Of a DNA stretch of 32,669 nt, positions 16,632 to 24,037 are shown piece by piece; positions within the stretch are counted from its first letter, which is position 1; every line of letters starts with the position of its first letter. The DNA is from Candidatus Thorarchaeota archaeon (GTDB lineage: Archaea; Asgardarchaeota; Thorarchaeia; Thorarchaeales; Thorarchaeaceae). The notes under the pieces were generated by a model that made no database searches, was not told the DNA's origin, and was given only the letters and a program-made list of their open reading frames with translations. The stretch spans positions 630,354 through 663,022 of the forward strand of contig CP070761.1 in the NCBI GenBank assembly GCA_020348985.1, in the 5' to 3' direction. The position numbers and the translations under genes were made by a program.

Positions 16632-17555
16632 ATGGATGCCTTGGACCGGCTCATTTTGAATGAGCTTTCATATCGATGTAGAATCTCATTCTCAAAATTG
16701 GCTGAGAAGTTTGATGTTTCTCTGACAACAATAAAGAATCGAGTTGAAGCACTTGTTGAAGAAGGAGTAATCCTACGATTCGTTGTACAGCTCCCCCTTG
16801 AGATAGTGCATGCTAACTTTGCAGTCGTCGTACTTGACATCAAGCCGAATACGATGACTGAAGACCTCAGAAGCCTAGGTACTAATCGTTTCATAATGGC
16901 CTTGGGTGCAGGTTATGAGCCACAGGGCTTTGCCATTGCTGTCTACAGGACAAATGATGAACTCATTCATGCCGTAGACCATCTACAATCCTCCAAATAT
17001 GTGGAGAACGCGCAAGCCTTTCCCGTCGTTGGTCCGCCAATGCCAATCGATAGGAGCCTGTCAAAAGGGTTCGAATCCTTGAAGAAGATTGATTGGAAGA
17101 TTCTGAAATCACTTCAATCAGATGGACGAAAAACACTAAGTGACATTGCATTGGATGTTGGTGCATCGGTACCGACAGTCCGAAAACGACTGACTTTCAT
17201 GAGAGAACACAACCTCATCCATGAAACCATTCAGATAAACCCCGCAGCAACAGAGCGACGGTTTGTTGTAATGTTTGTGATAAGAAGTTCCTTCTTTGTT
17301 GAGATGGACCATTTTGAATTGGAGAAGAAGTTTCGAGAGAAGTTTGGTGAGAACTATTGGATTAGCTTCAGGATGGCGAACAGTCCTGAACTCGTGCTTA
17401 CATTTGTCGTTGACTCATCGAAGGAAGTGGTTCCCCTTCGGTCTGGGCTATTGTCATTGTTCGACGACGCTGAGATTACTGGTCAGATGATTGTCCCAGA
17501 ATGGGTGTATTTCCCAGATTTTAGAGATGACATTATTGATGAACATCTATCTTGA
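16632..17555 (+). CDS. Lrp/AsnC-type regulator with two winged HTH domains
   Basis: A 307-residue DNA-binding protein. The first AsnC-type HTH is at about 1-48 (DRLILNELSYRCRISFSKLAEKF and VSLTTIKNRVEALVEEGVI), followed by a ligand-binding-like alpha/beta stretch. A second HTH is at about 150-200 (DWKILKSLQSDGRKTLSDIALDVG, VPTVRKRLTFMREHNLIHE) with its own C-terminal domain. Such tandem arrangements occur in archaeal Lrp relatives. It may regulate the divergent protease or downstream genes. The last 56 codons are repeated, diverged, at 19123-19293. After its TGA the same frame continues without a stop into the amidohydrolase remnant. Confidence 0.87.
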   Translation: MDALDRLILNELSYRCRISFSKLAEKFDVSLTTIKNRVEALVEEGVILRFVVQLPLEIVHANFAVVVLDIKPNTMTEDLRSLGTNRFIMALGAGYEPQGFAIAVYRTNDELIHAVDHLQSSKYVENAQAFPVVGPPMPIDRSLSKGFESLKKIDWKILKSLQSDGRKTLSDIALDVGASVPTVRKRLTFMREHNLIHETIQINPAATERRFVVMFVIRSSFFVEMDHFELEKKFREKFGENYWISFRMANSPELVLTFVVDSSKEVVPLRSGLLSLFDDAEITGQMIVPEWVYFPDFRDDIIDEHLS

Positions 17556-17607
17556 CCGAGTTTTGAATCCAACAAGCACAAGTCTCGTGGGGCAGAGGCC
17601 GTCACCA

Positions 17608-17858
17608 GACCGCGACTCTTGAGGAATCTGCGTTATGACACAGCGGCAATGATTACACCCAGCTCTTTGAGAGCCCTCAAGGAGCAGATGAAGGTGTCCA
17701 AGATTGCGCTCGGGACCAACCTGGGTGCAGCTTCGAGGTTGATGGTCTCTACTGTCCTGAGCGACTTGAAGTCCTTCGATGTTTTTTATGAAGATGACAT
17801 GAGGACAATCTCACGAGCGGGAGCTCTAGAGCTATTTCCCAGACCAGCATCCGCTTGA
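17608..17858 (+). pseudogene. Amidohydrolase C-terminal remnant
   Basis: The translation aligns over about 80 residues, to the last codon, with the end of the intact amidohydrolase at 9272-10264: YDTAAM/YDTTAV, SSLRALK/SSLTTLK, LGTNLGAASRLM/LGTDLGMAPKLM, VLSDLKSF/VLSDLKGF and GALELFPR/GALELFPR. The metal-binding aspartate of GTD is Asn here, and all the N-terminal histidine motifs are absent, so it cannot be an enzyme. A TTG at 17619 could start a 79-residue product, but nothing suggests a function. Upstream the frame is open back to the TGA of the Lrp gene (17553-17555). The reading frame of the remnant is intact, so decay is recent or some selection remains. Confidence 0.85.
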
Positions 17859-17954
17859 ATACAGAAAAGGCTCTGACCCAATGATTTCTGCTCGAAGTGA
17901 CACCTGGAGATGGAAGCACTAAAGAGAAGTGGATGTCTTATCCTAGTGGGTTTT

Positions 17955-19076
17955 ATGCCTCAAGAGCTGAATGACTGCGTGCAAGAGCTTCTTGACCGAC
18001 TAGTCGCGTCGGGTGAGGAGATTGGCCTACAAGTGGCGGCCTATGTTGACGGCGAGCTTGTCGTCGATGCATGGGCTGGGGTCACCGATGAAGCCAGCAG
18101 GCATGCAATTGACGGCAATACGCTCTTCACCTCGTGGTCGACGACAAAAGGATTCGTTGCTACCTGTCTACACATTCTAGTCGATCGCGGCCTTGTGGAC
18201 TATGATACTACAGTGGCGATGTATTGGCCTGAGTTTTCAGTCAGCAACAAGGACAAGATTACTGTTCGGCATGTTCTTACTCATTCCGCCGGCATACCAC
18301 ACATGCCTGAAGGCGTGACTCCCGAGATGATGACTGACTGGGATGCCATGTGCTCTGCAATTGCGAAACAGGAGCTACTTTGGACGCCCGGGGAGAAGAC
18401 GGGCTACCACTTCTGGGTTTTCGGTTGGATCATAGGTGAGATTATTCGTCGTGTCGATGGACGACCAATTGCTCAATTCGTTCAAGAAGAGGTCTGCCAA
18501 CCTCTTGGAATTGAGGGCTTCTACCTAGGTATTCCCGACGACGTGGAACACCGTGTCGCTCCACTTAGGGAAGAACACCGGCCTGCTGAAGGGGCGTCCG
18601 AGACTGACGACTTACTTCAACGTGTGGAACCACCACGAGTTACGTGTGCTGAAGTAATCAATCGACCTGATATACGTCGAGCATCTATCCCTGCCTGCGG
18701 TGGCATCATGACCGCTCGGGCTATTGCTCGTCACTACGCAATGCTAGCAGGTCACGGAGAGTTGGATGGAACGCGGATTCTCTCAGCAGCGCGGGTCGAT
18801 GTTATTCGTGCCCTGCAAACCGATGATCTGGATGAGGTGTATGGAGCACGGATACGAAGAGGGCTTGGGTATTTTCTTGGCGGTGATGTCAATCTGAACT
18901 GGAGTATGGCTATGGGCCGAATAGGCAGAGAATTCGGTCATCCCGGATGGGGAGGCTCTATTGGGTTTGCGGATCCAGAAGAACGACTGAGTTTCGGTCT
19001 CACAAAGAATCTGATGAAAGGAGACCACAATACTGCGCTGGTCGTTGCTGAAGAAATCAGGAAGCATTTGCAATGA
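17955..19076 (+). CDS. Beta-lactamase-family serine hydrolase (EstB/class C-like)
   Basis: A serine esterase or peptidase of the penicillin-binding-protein-like fold; members hydrolyse esters or D-amino-acid peptides more often than antibiotics. The nucleophile motif S-x-x-K is WSTTK (Ser62/Lys65). The Y-x-N-type tyrosine is in TGYHFWVFGWI (Tyr151), and the third box is HPGWGGSIGF, the usual H-x-G form in EstB-type proteins. Length (373 residues) is normal. ATG 17955 is chosen because the family domain starts at once after it; the frame also has an ATG at 17910. There is no signal peptide, so it is probably cytosolic. Arginine codons are mainly CGN, more than in most neighbours, and it lies between two gene remnants, so it may have arrived by transfer. 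Confidence 0.87.
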   Translation: MPQELNDCVQELLDRLVASGEEIGLQVAAYVDGELVVDAWAGVTDEASRHAIDGNTLFTSWSTTKGFVATCLHILVDRGLVDYDTTVAMYWPEFSVSNKDKITVRHVLTHSAGIPHMPEGVTPEMMTDWDAMCSAIAKQELLWTPGEKTGYHFWVFGWIIGEIIRRVDGRPIAQFVQEEVCQPLGIEGFYLGIPDDVEHRVAPLREEHRPAEGASETDDLLQRVEPPRVTCAEVINRPDIRRASIPACGGIMTARAIARHYAMLAGHGELDGTRILSAARVDVIRALQTDDLDEVYGARIRRGLGYFLGGDVNLNWSMAMGRIGREFGHPGWGGSIGFADPEERLSFGLTKNLMKGDHNTALVVAEEIRKHLQ

Positions 19077-19122
19077 CAGAGACATGCACAGAACATCAGG
19101 AGGATTTGTGTAGCTATCCCGC

Positions 19123-19293
19123 CCTGAACTCGCGCTCACGTTTGCTGTTGAATCATCAAGGCAGGCATGTCCTCTTCGGTCTGGATTGTTGTCATTGCTT
19201 GAGGAATCTGAAATCGCTGGTCAAATGATTATCCCGGAATGGATGTGTTTTCCTGATTTCAGAGATGATATGATTGATGAACGTCTATCGTGA
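19123..19293 (+). pseudogene. Lrp-type regulator C-terminal remnant
   Basis: Fifty-six codons plus TGA align without gaps with the end of the Lrp-type gene (17388-17555): 39 of 56 residues are identical, for example PLRSGLLSL, FPDFRDD and the closing LS-stop. Similarity starts abruptly at the codon for the Pro of PEL; immediately before it the frame has a TAG (19111). Substitutions are mainly conservative (V/A, D/E, K/R), so this part was under protein-level selection after duplication, before truncation. No start codon is available. It is the far side of a block that also contains the serine hydrolase. Confidence 0.9.
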
Positions 19294-19315
19294 CTTGGTT
19301 TCAATCAATTGATAA

Positions 19316-20848
19316 TCATTCATTGTTGTTGACTAGAGGAATCCTTGCGTCCGTCGTCAGAATCAGACCAAGCTCTTTCAGAGCTTTCTCGCACCCGCTT
19401 CCGCTAAGATGAGTACTATGCATATCGCATCCATGAAGATCGGGCAGAGCCTTAACGCACTCCGCAGCGTTCGGATTGAAAACTGCACTCACGGCCAGAG
19501 CATCAAGAACCTCCTTAACATCGAGACTAGTGTCCGATACCTCCATCTGTTTCTTGAGTTTGATGATACTCTCTATGATGATGGGCGAAAGGACGTCGAT
19601 CTCATCTGGAATGCCCGCAAGGTATTTGACTGAGTTCAGAAGTGCAGCAGACTCCGAACTAAGGATCTTGGATCGCTTCCCTGTGAGAATCATAGGAGCG
19701 CCGTCGCTTGTGTATAGTTCGATTGCGGCGCCAGTGAGCATTCTTCCTGCCAGGACCCCAGATCTCGTCAGGCTCTCTTCCAAAGCTCTGTTTGCCTGAA
19801 TTGCTACAACTCGGTGCCCGGGTTTTGCCTTCACAAGGCCCATTATTCTATCCATGCGCTCCAATGTATCGTGTGTGACATTACCTTCGACGAAATCTCT
19901 TCGGTACTGGAAGTGCCTTCGTACAATCTCATCGATGCCCGCCTGTCGTACTACACTGTCATCCACAATTCCTTCCTTGGCCATATTGACTCCCATGTCT
20001 GTAGGGCTCTTGATCTCAGCTAATGGGTCTCCGGAAGGAGTGATTTTCTCAATGATTTTCTTTATGATAGCGAAGTTCTCCACATCTCTGTTGTAGTTCA
20101 CTGCATCTATTCTGTAGGCCTGCTTGTGAAAAGGATCAAGGCAATTGTAGTCGCCAATGTCAGCTGTTGCTGCTTCATACGCAATATTCACAGGATGATT
20201 CAGTGGTAAGTTCCATATTGGAAAGGTTTCAAACTTGGCAAAATTGCTCATTACATCCTCTTTTCTGTCATGGTAGATTTGGCTCATAGCGAAGCTCATC
20301 TTTCCACTGCCAGGTCCCGGTGCTGTGATGATGACAATCTTCTTTTGAGTGTCTACATAGCTGAATCTCCCATAGCCCTCATCACTGACCACTGTCTCCA
20401 GATCTGTGAGATAGTTTGGAATCTCATATGTGGTGAAAACCCTAATTCCCCTATTCTCAAGACGTTGTCTGAACTTGTCAGACGTGTGTTGTCCGCGGTA
20501 TCTACTAATCACCACCGCAGAAACATCAAGTTCCAGTTGCCTGAGGTCACCTATGTCCTTGAGTATTTGGTCGTCGTATGTTAGCCCGAAGTCTCTTCTT
20601 ATTTTTCGTCGCTCGATGTCCTTTGCGCTGATGCAGTGGATGATCTCGACATCATTGCCCAACTTCTTGAGCATCTGGATCTTAGTGTCGATCGCAAAGC
20701 CCGGAAGAACTCTTGAAGCATGATGGTCATAACGGAGCTTCCCTCCAAACTCGAGGTAGAGCTTATCGAACTGGTTCACACGTTCCATAATCCGTTTTAC
20801 CTGAGCCGAGAGATATTTCGAAGTATCAAAACCAATCCTTGGAATCAT
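19316..20848 (-). CDS. DUF1846-family protein
   Basis: The product (510 residues) matches the full length of the DUF1846 family, best known from Firmicutes; biochemical function is not established. The start MIPRIGFDTSKYLSAQVKRI matches the family N-terminus (IGFD-x-x-KY). A glycine-rich loop, TAPGPGSGKMS (about 180-190), is the most conserved part and looks like a nucleotide-binding loop. Next comes LPLNHPVNIAYEAATADIGD, also characteristic. ATG 20848 is used; a GTG at 20857 is possible. The protein is soluble. Its neighbours, a hydrolase remnant and an MFS transporter, give no hint of its role. Confidence 0.85.
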   Translation of the reverse strand: MIPRIGFDTSKYLSAQVKRIMERVNQFDKLYLEFGGKLRYDHHASRVLPGFAIDTKIQMLKKLGNDVEIIHCISAKDIERRKIRRDFGLTYDDQILKDIGDLRQLELDVSAVVISRYRGQHTSDKFRQRLENRGIRVFTTYEIPNYLTDLETVVSDEGYGRFSYVDTQKKIVIITAPGPGSGKMSFAMSQIYHDRKEDVMSNFAKFETFPIWNLPLNHPVNIAYEAATADIGDYNCLDPFHKQAYRIDAVNYNRDVENFAIIKKIIEKITPSGDPLAEIKSPTDMGVNMAKEGIVDDSVVRQAGIDEIVRRHFQYRRDFVEGNVTHDTLERMDRIMGLVKAKPGHRVVAIQANRALEESLTRSGVLAGRMLTGAAIELYTSDGAPMILTGKRSKILSSESAALLNSVKYLAGIPDEIDVLSPIIIESIIKLKKQMEVSDTSLDVKEVLDALAVSAVFNPNAAECVKALPDLHGCDMHSTHLSGSGCEKALKELGLILTTDARIPLVNNNE

Positions 20849-21008
20849 TTGTCTCACTCACAGAGTGTCTGTTGGAACTCGTGAAGCCAGTTTCATTGTC
20901 AGGGATGGTTGCTTGTCTTTCTATTAAACCTTCTAATGTGAAGTGGACTTTTTTCGAGTACTCGCGGCTTTGGAGCTATGACCTAGATTCGTTTCTTCCT
21001 AGCCAAGA

Positions 21009-21140
21009 CTATACTGCTATACCATTCAGTATTTCTTCGAGTACTTTGGTAAACCCCTTCGGTTTCTCCAGAAAGGGAAAGTGAGCAACGTTTTCGATAT
21101 ACACAAGGGAAAGCTGGATTCTCAGTCGCTCTTTTCTGGT
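21009..21140 (-). pseudogene. Alpha/beta-hydrolase C-terminal remnant
   Basis: Just beyond the MFS transporter stop (TGA 21141-21143) the same frame continues for 43 codons to a TAG. It encodes the typical end of an alpha/beta-hydrolase: LVYIENVAHFPFLEKPKGF, with the catalytic-His motif (A-H in place of the usual G-H) and the closing helix KVLEEILNGIAV. The nucleophile elbow, the acid and the first 200 or so residues are absent and there is no start codon. Identification is from this motif. As with other remnants here, it is in frame with the upstream gene. Confidence 0.75.
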
Positions 21141-22490
21141 TCATTCATTTTCATGAGGGATTGTGCTCTTCGAATGTTGGTCTGTTGAATCAGCTCCCAA
21201 TAGGAGTCCGATTCCCAACAGTATTGAACCAATGAAGCTCACGGCAATTAGCCAATAGAAACTTCCTACAAAACCTCCGAAATCAGTTACAAAGCCTGTG
21301 ATAACCACAAATGGAATCCCAAAAAGTCGAGCTAACGTGGGCAACAATGAATAGAGGGAGTTCCTGTGCTCATCCGGAATGAGATCCAGATTGATGCGCT
21401 GCTGTAGCGTGCCCTGAAGACTCTCCCATGCTGCAGGAATCTGGTAGAGGAGAATGATGCCGACTGCAGGCAATATGTCCACTCCCGTAGGAGGAACTAC
21501 TTGATAGTAGACAAGAATCATTGCAAAGAACATAGCATTGCTGACGACCGATGACAAGAAGACCCAGAGATGTGGCCTCTTGAATCGATGTATGAATTTG
21601 ATAACAAGAAGTTGCCAGAGAAGCGCACTAGCGAAGACTGCAGAGCGTATGATCCCTGCACCTGCGTCAGAGCCGGTATACTCGATGTACACTCTAATTG
21701 AGATGAAAGTATGCCAAACTGACTCATTAGCAGCCCAGATTGCCGCAATCCCGAGGAAATAGAAGAAGATCGTCCTTGAGTTTATGAAGATTGAGAGGCT
21801 CTCACGTACTCTCTGAAGATAGTCACCGAAATCTTGATCGGTCTTCTCTACGGTTTCCCACAACACCTGCCGAATCAGTATCAGCACTAAGACAAGGAGA
21901 ACCGCGTAGACCGCGAAAACAGTCTGTCTTGAGATTTCTGTGGCAATGAAACCTCCAGCTATAAAGCCACAGATTGTGCTAATGTTGTAGAGAGGACTTG
22001 CCCGCGCAACGAACTGGGTATAGACTTTCCTGTCAGGATCCTCAGTTTCAGCTCTTGGACGATAGTAGTTGTCAAACCATGCCTCAAGTGCACCGCTTTC
22101 TTGGGAATCTCCAACCGCGAGAAGTATCATGAAGAAGAAGTACCAGACAAACGAATCTCCAAACAACAGGAAGGGCGTGGCAATAATCTTGGACAGATAT
22201 GCACCCATTAGTACCCGCTTGTATCCTATTGCATCACCAAGTGTGCCCGAAACATAGTCAAGAAGGGCAAGTGTCGTAAAGTATACACTCCATACAGCCC
22301 CCACCTCTAATGGGTTCAGTGTATCGAGGAAGAAGAGAGTCAGAGTAATGATTAGGAAGCTTCCAGCGAAAAACCTTGGGAGATTGATAATCAACCTTGC
22401 GCGGATGCTCCTTCTAACATCAACACTGAGGGATTCAACACCTAGCCAAGCATATACTCTGCTTATCGATTCTTGCGCTTCTTCTTGCAT
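21141..22490 (-). CDS. Major facilitator superfamily transporter
   Basis: A 449-residue secondary transporter with about 12 membrane helices. The loop between helices 2 and 3 carries GDAIGYKR (85-92), the MFS motif A variant. A charged loop (YYRPRAETEDPDRKVYTQF) lies after helix 4, and the long central loop (VEKTDQDFGDYLQRVRESLSIF) separates the two six-helix halves. The N-terminal 30 residues are soluble and acidic. Substrate cannot be told from sequence. ATG 22490 is the first in frame and fits. The alpha/beta-hydrolase remnant follows directly in the same frame. Confidence 0.88.
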   Translation of the reverse strand: MQEEAQESISRVYAWLGVESLSVDVRRSIRARLIINLPRFFAGSFLIITLTLFFLDTLNPLEVGAVWSVYFTTLALLDYVSGTLGDAIGYKRVLMGAYLSKIIATPFLLFGDSFVWYFFFMILLAVGDSQESGALEAWFDNYYRPRAETEDPDRKVYTQFVARASPLYNISTICGFIAGGFIATEISRQTVFAVYAVLLVLVLILIRQVLWETVEKTDQDFGDYLQRVRESLSIFINSRTIFFYFLGIAAIWAANESVWHTFISIRVYIEYTGSDAGAGIIRSAVFASALLWQLLVIKFIHRFKRPHLWVFLSSVVSNAMFFAMILVYYQVVPPTGVDILPAVGIILLYQIPAAWESLQGTLQQRINLDLIPDEHRNSLYSLLPTLARLFGIPFVVITGFVTDFGGFVGSFYWLIAVSFIGSILLGIGLLLGADSTDQHSKSTIPHENE

Positions 22491-22676
22491 CCTTGAAGTA
22501 CCCTTCTACCTGATATTGTGGAGTCGCTGTGACACAAAACCACACGGCAATTTCATCAATACTTAACATTGGTGCAATAAGCAAGTTCAGTTGAGGTTAG
22601 ACTGAACGCCCAAAGACTGCGCGCAAGGTTCCGAGAGAAGTCTGTGTCCTCTCTAATCAACGCGTTGGCCTATGTT

Positions 22677-23672
22677 TTAATCGACATAGATGATTAACCG
22701 AGGCCAACTGCTAGTCCCGTCACGGAACGAGTTGTCAGTTTTGATTTGCCGATTGCCGTCAATATCTGTGGCTCTGACTTGCAGAGTTATCTGGCCCGAG
22801 TTGGCAAAACCAATGTGAATCTCCCAGAACACCCACACGTTGTCTGCGTCCATCTCTTGGACTATGGTTGCATTATTCCATGTCGCCCCGTCATCAATTG
22901 TGTACTCTACAAACGCGACACGAGTGCCACCGAATGCGCAGCCTCCAACTCTTAGGTCTTCATTCACACCTACAGCAGTAGTTCCTTCCGGGAAGAATAT
23001 CTTTGAATCGATATCCATTGGTGGTGAAGTATCCCACCCGCGGTCCTGCCAGTAATCCTCCAACGGCCTGTCAATTACTTCAATCCCGGTTACCCACGCA
23101 GGCTGTTTGACACCATAATACCCTGGATTCAGAATTCGCAGGGGGAATCCGTGCAATGGAGGGATTTCTACGTCATTCATGTACAATGCTCCGATCACTC
23201 CATTATTCCTCAGTTGATCCAGAGTATGTGATGCGTAGTACCCGTCAGCGGCTAGGTACTTGACTCCAGTTGCATTCTCAGGGATGCCTAACGTCTCCAA
23301 GAGATTGAACAGATTGAAACCCCTCCACACCGCGGTTGACACTAGTTTTCCATATGGACCGTTGCCTATGCATTCGATGGTGAGGGGCAGATCAGTCAGG
23401 TTCAATGACTGCAACTCCTCCAAAGTGAAACTTGTAGGGTTCTCGACCAGCCCCGTTATCTCAAGACGATACATGTCCCTGTCGATAGTAGGGACCTGCC
23501 CAATTCTTGTAACAAAGTAGTCTTCGTTTTTGGTAATGAAGTCGGGAAACTCCGAAGAAACATCTTCTTGTGGTACTTGCCATGGATATGTGCTGACCAA
23601 TACCGCAACAGAAATGACTGCTATGATCACTAGTCCAGACACTACTCTTCGGTCTTTGCCTACTCTCTTCAT
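22677..23672 (-). CDS. Membrane-anchored sulfite-oxidase-like molybdopterin oxidoreductase
   Basis: A 331-residue enzyme of the sulfite oxidase fold. An N-terminal helix (VVSGLVIIAVISVAVLV, about 10-26) anchors it so that the catalytic part faces outside. The molybdenum-ligand cysteine is in TIECIGNG (Cys101), preceded by LEELQSLNLTDLPL as usual in the family; HGFPLRILNPGYYGVKQPAWVTGIEV is the cofactor-binding stretch. The C-terminal Ig-like dimerisation domain is present (VEYTIDDGATWNNATI...VRATDIDGN). No haem domain or partner membrane subunit is encoded nearby. The frame opens at TTG 23735; ATG 23672 has GAAGG upstream and leaves a normal short N-terminus. Substrate may be sulfite or another S- or N-oxide. 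Confidence 0.87.
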   Translation of the reverse strand: MKRVGKDRRVVSGLVIIAVISVAVLVSTYPWQVPQEDVSSEFPDFITKNEDYFVTRIGQVPTIDRDMYRLEITGLVENPTSFTLEELQSLNLTDLPLTIECIGNGPYGKLVSTAVWRGFNLFNLLETLGIPENATGVKYLAADGYYASHTLDQLRNNGVIGALYMNDVEIPPLHGFPLRILNPGYYGVKQPAWVTGIEVIDRPLEDYWQDRGWDTSPPMDIDSKIFFPEGTTAVGVNEDLRVGGCAFGGTRVAFVEYTIDDGATWNNATIVQEMDADNVWVFWEIHIGFANSGQITLQVRATDIDGNRQIKTDNSFRDGTSSWPRLIIYVD

Positions 23673-23794
23673 TCTTGCCTTCAGGCTTTGGCATTCTGAC
23701 TGTATTATCCGTTTTGTAGCAGGCACAAGATCCAATGATCAACCATCAGCATCTTTTTTTTTCATTTGGTGTGTGACACTCGCGTTCTCTCCAT

Positions 23795-23803
23795 CTATTA
23801 ATC
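23795..23803 (+). promoter_or_regulatory. TATA-like element before the mini-ORF and radical SAM gene
   Basis: CTATTAATC lies about 36 bases before ATG 23835, a normal spacing for a short leader, and probably drives both the mini-ORF and the radical SAM gene 47 bases after it. Confidence 0.4.
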
Positions 23804-23834
23804 AACAGAAGAGAGAGTGCTAGCAGGAATTATC

Positions 23835-23990
23835 ATGGGCCCGCCAGAATCAGAGTGGAGACAGGTGATTCTGATTACCGGTGCTGGTACTGGCATCGGA
23901 CTATTCATAGCAGAACGCATCGCAATCTATGTGAACACGAACATCGCCATACCACCAAAGAAATATCCGTCTTTTGGAAAGAGAATCTAA
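23835..23990 (+). CDS. 51-aa mini-ORF with SDR-like dinucleotide motif
   Basis: ATG 23835 follows AGCAGG, and a TATA-like element is at the right distance. The 51-residue product has VILITGAGTGIGLFIAERIA at residues 11-30, which matches the opening strand-loop-helix of short-chain dehydrogenases (T-G-x-x-x-G-I-G). The rest (YVNTNIAIPPKKYPSFGKRI) does not follow the SDR fold and ends in TAA. It may be a truncated SDR, or a small membrane protein whose glycine-rich helix only resembles one. Position suggests co-transcription with the radical SAM gene. Confidence 0.4.
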   Translation: MGPPESEWRQVILITGAGTGIGLFIAERIAIYVNTNIAIPPKKYPSFGKRI

Positions 23991-24037
23991 TGTAACCAGA
24001 AATCCAAGTCTCATTTCTGTTTCATGTGGTGCCGTAA

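Noticed and set aside
17955..19076. Reading the serine hydrolase as an antibiotic-resistance beta-lactamase
   Set aside because: Motifs and length fit EstB-type esterases and peptidases; there is no signal peptide, and archaea lack the peptidoglycan target of beta-lactams.
20839..21084. Plus-strand 81-codon frame
   Set aside because: Antisense to the alpha/beta-hydrolase remnant, which has a recognisable family motif on the other strand.
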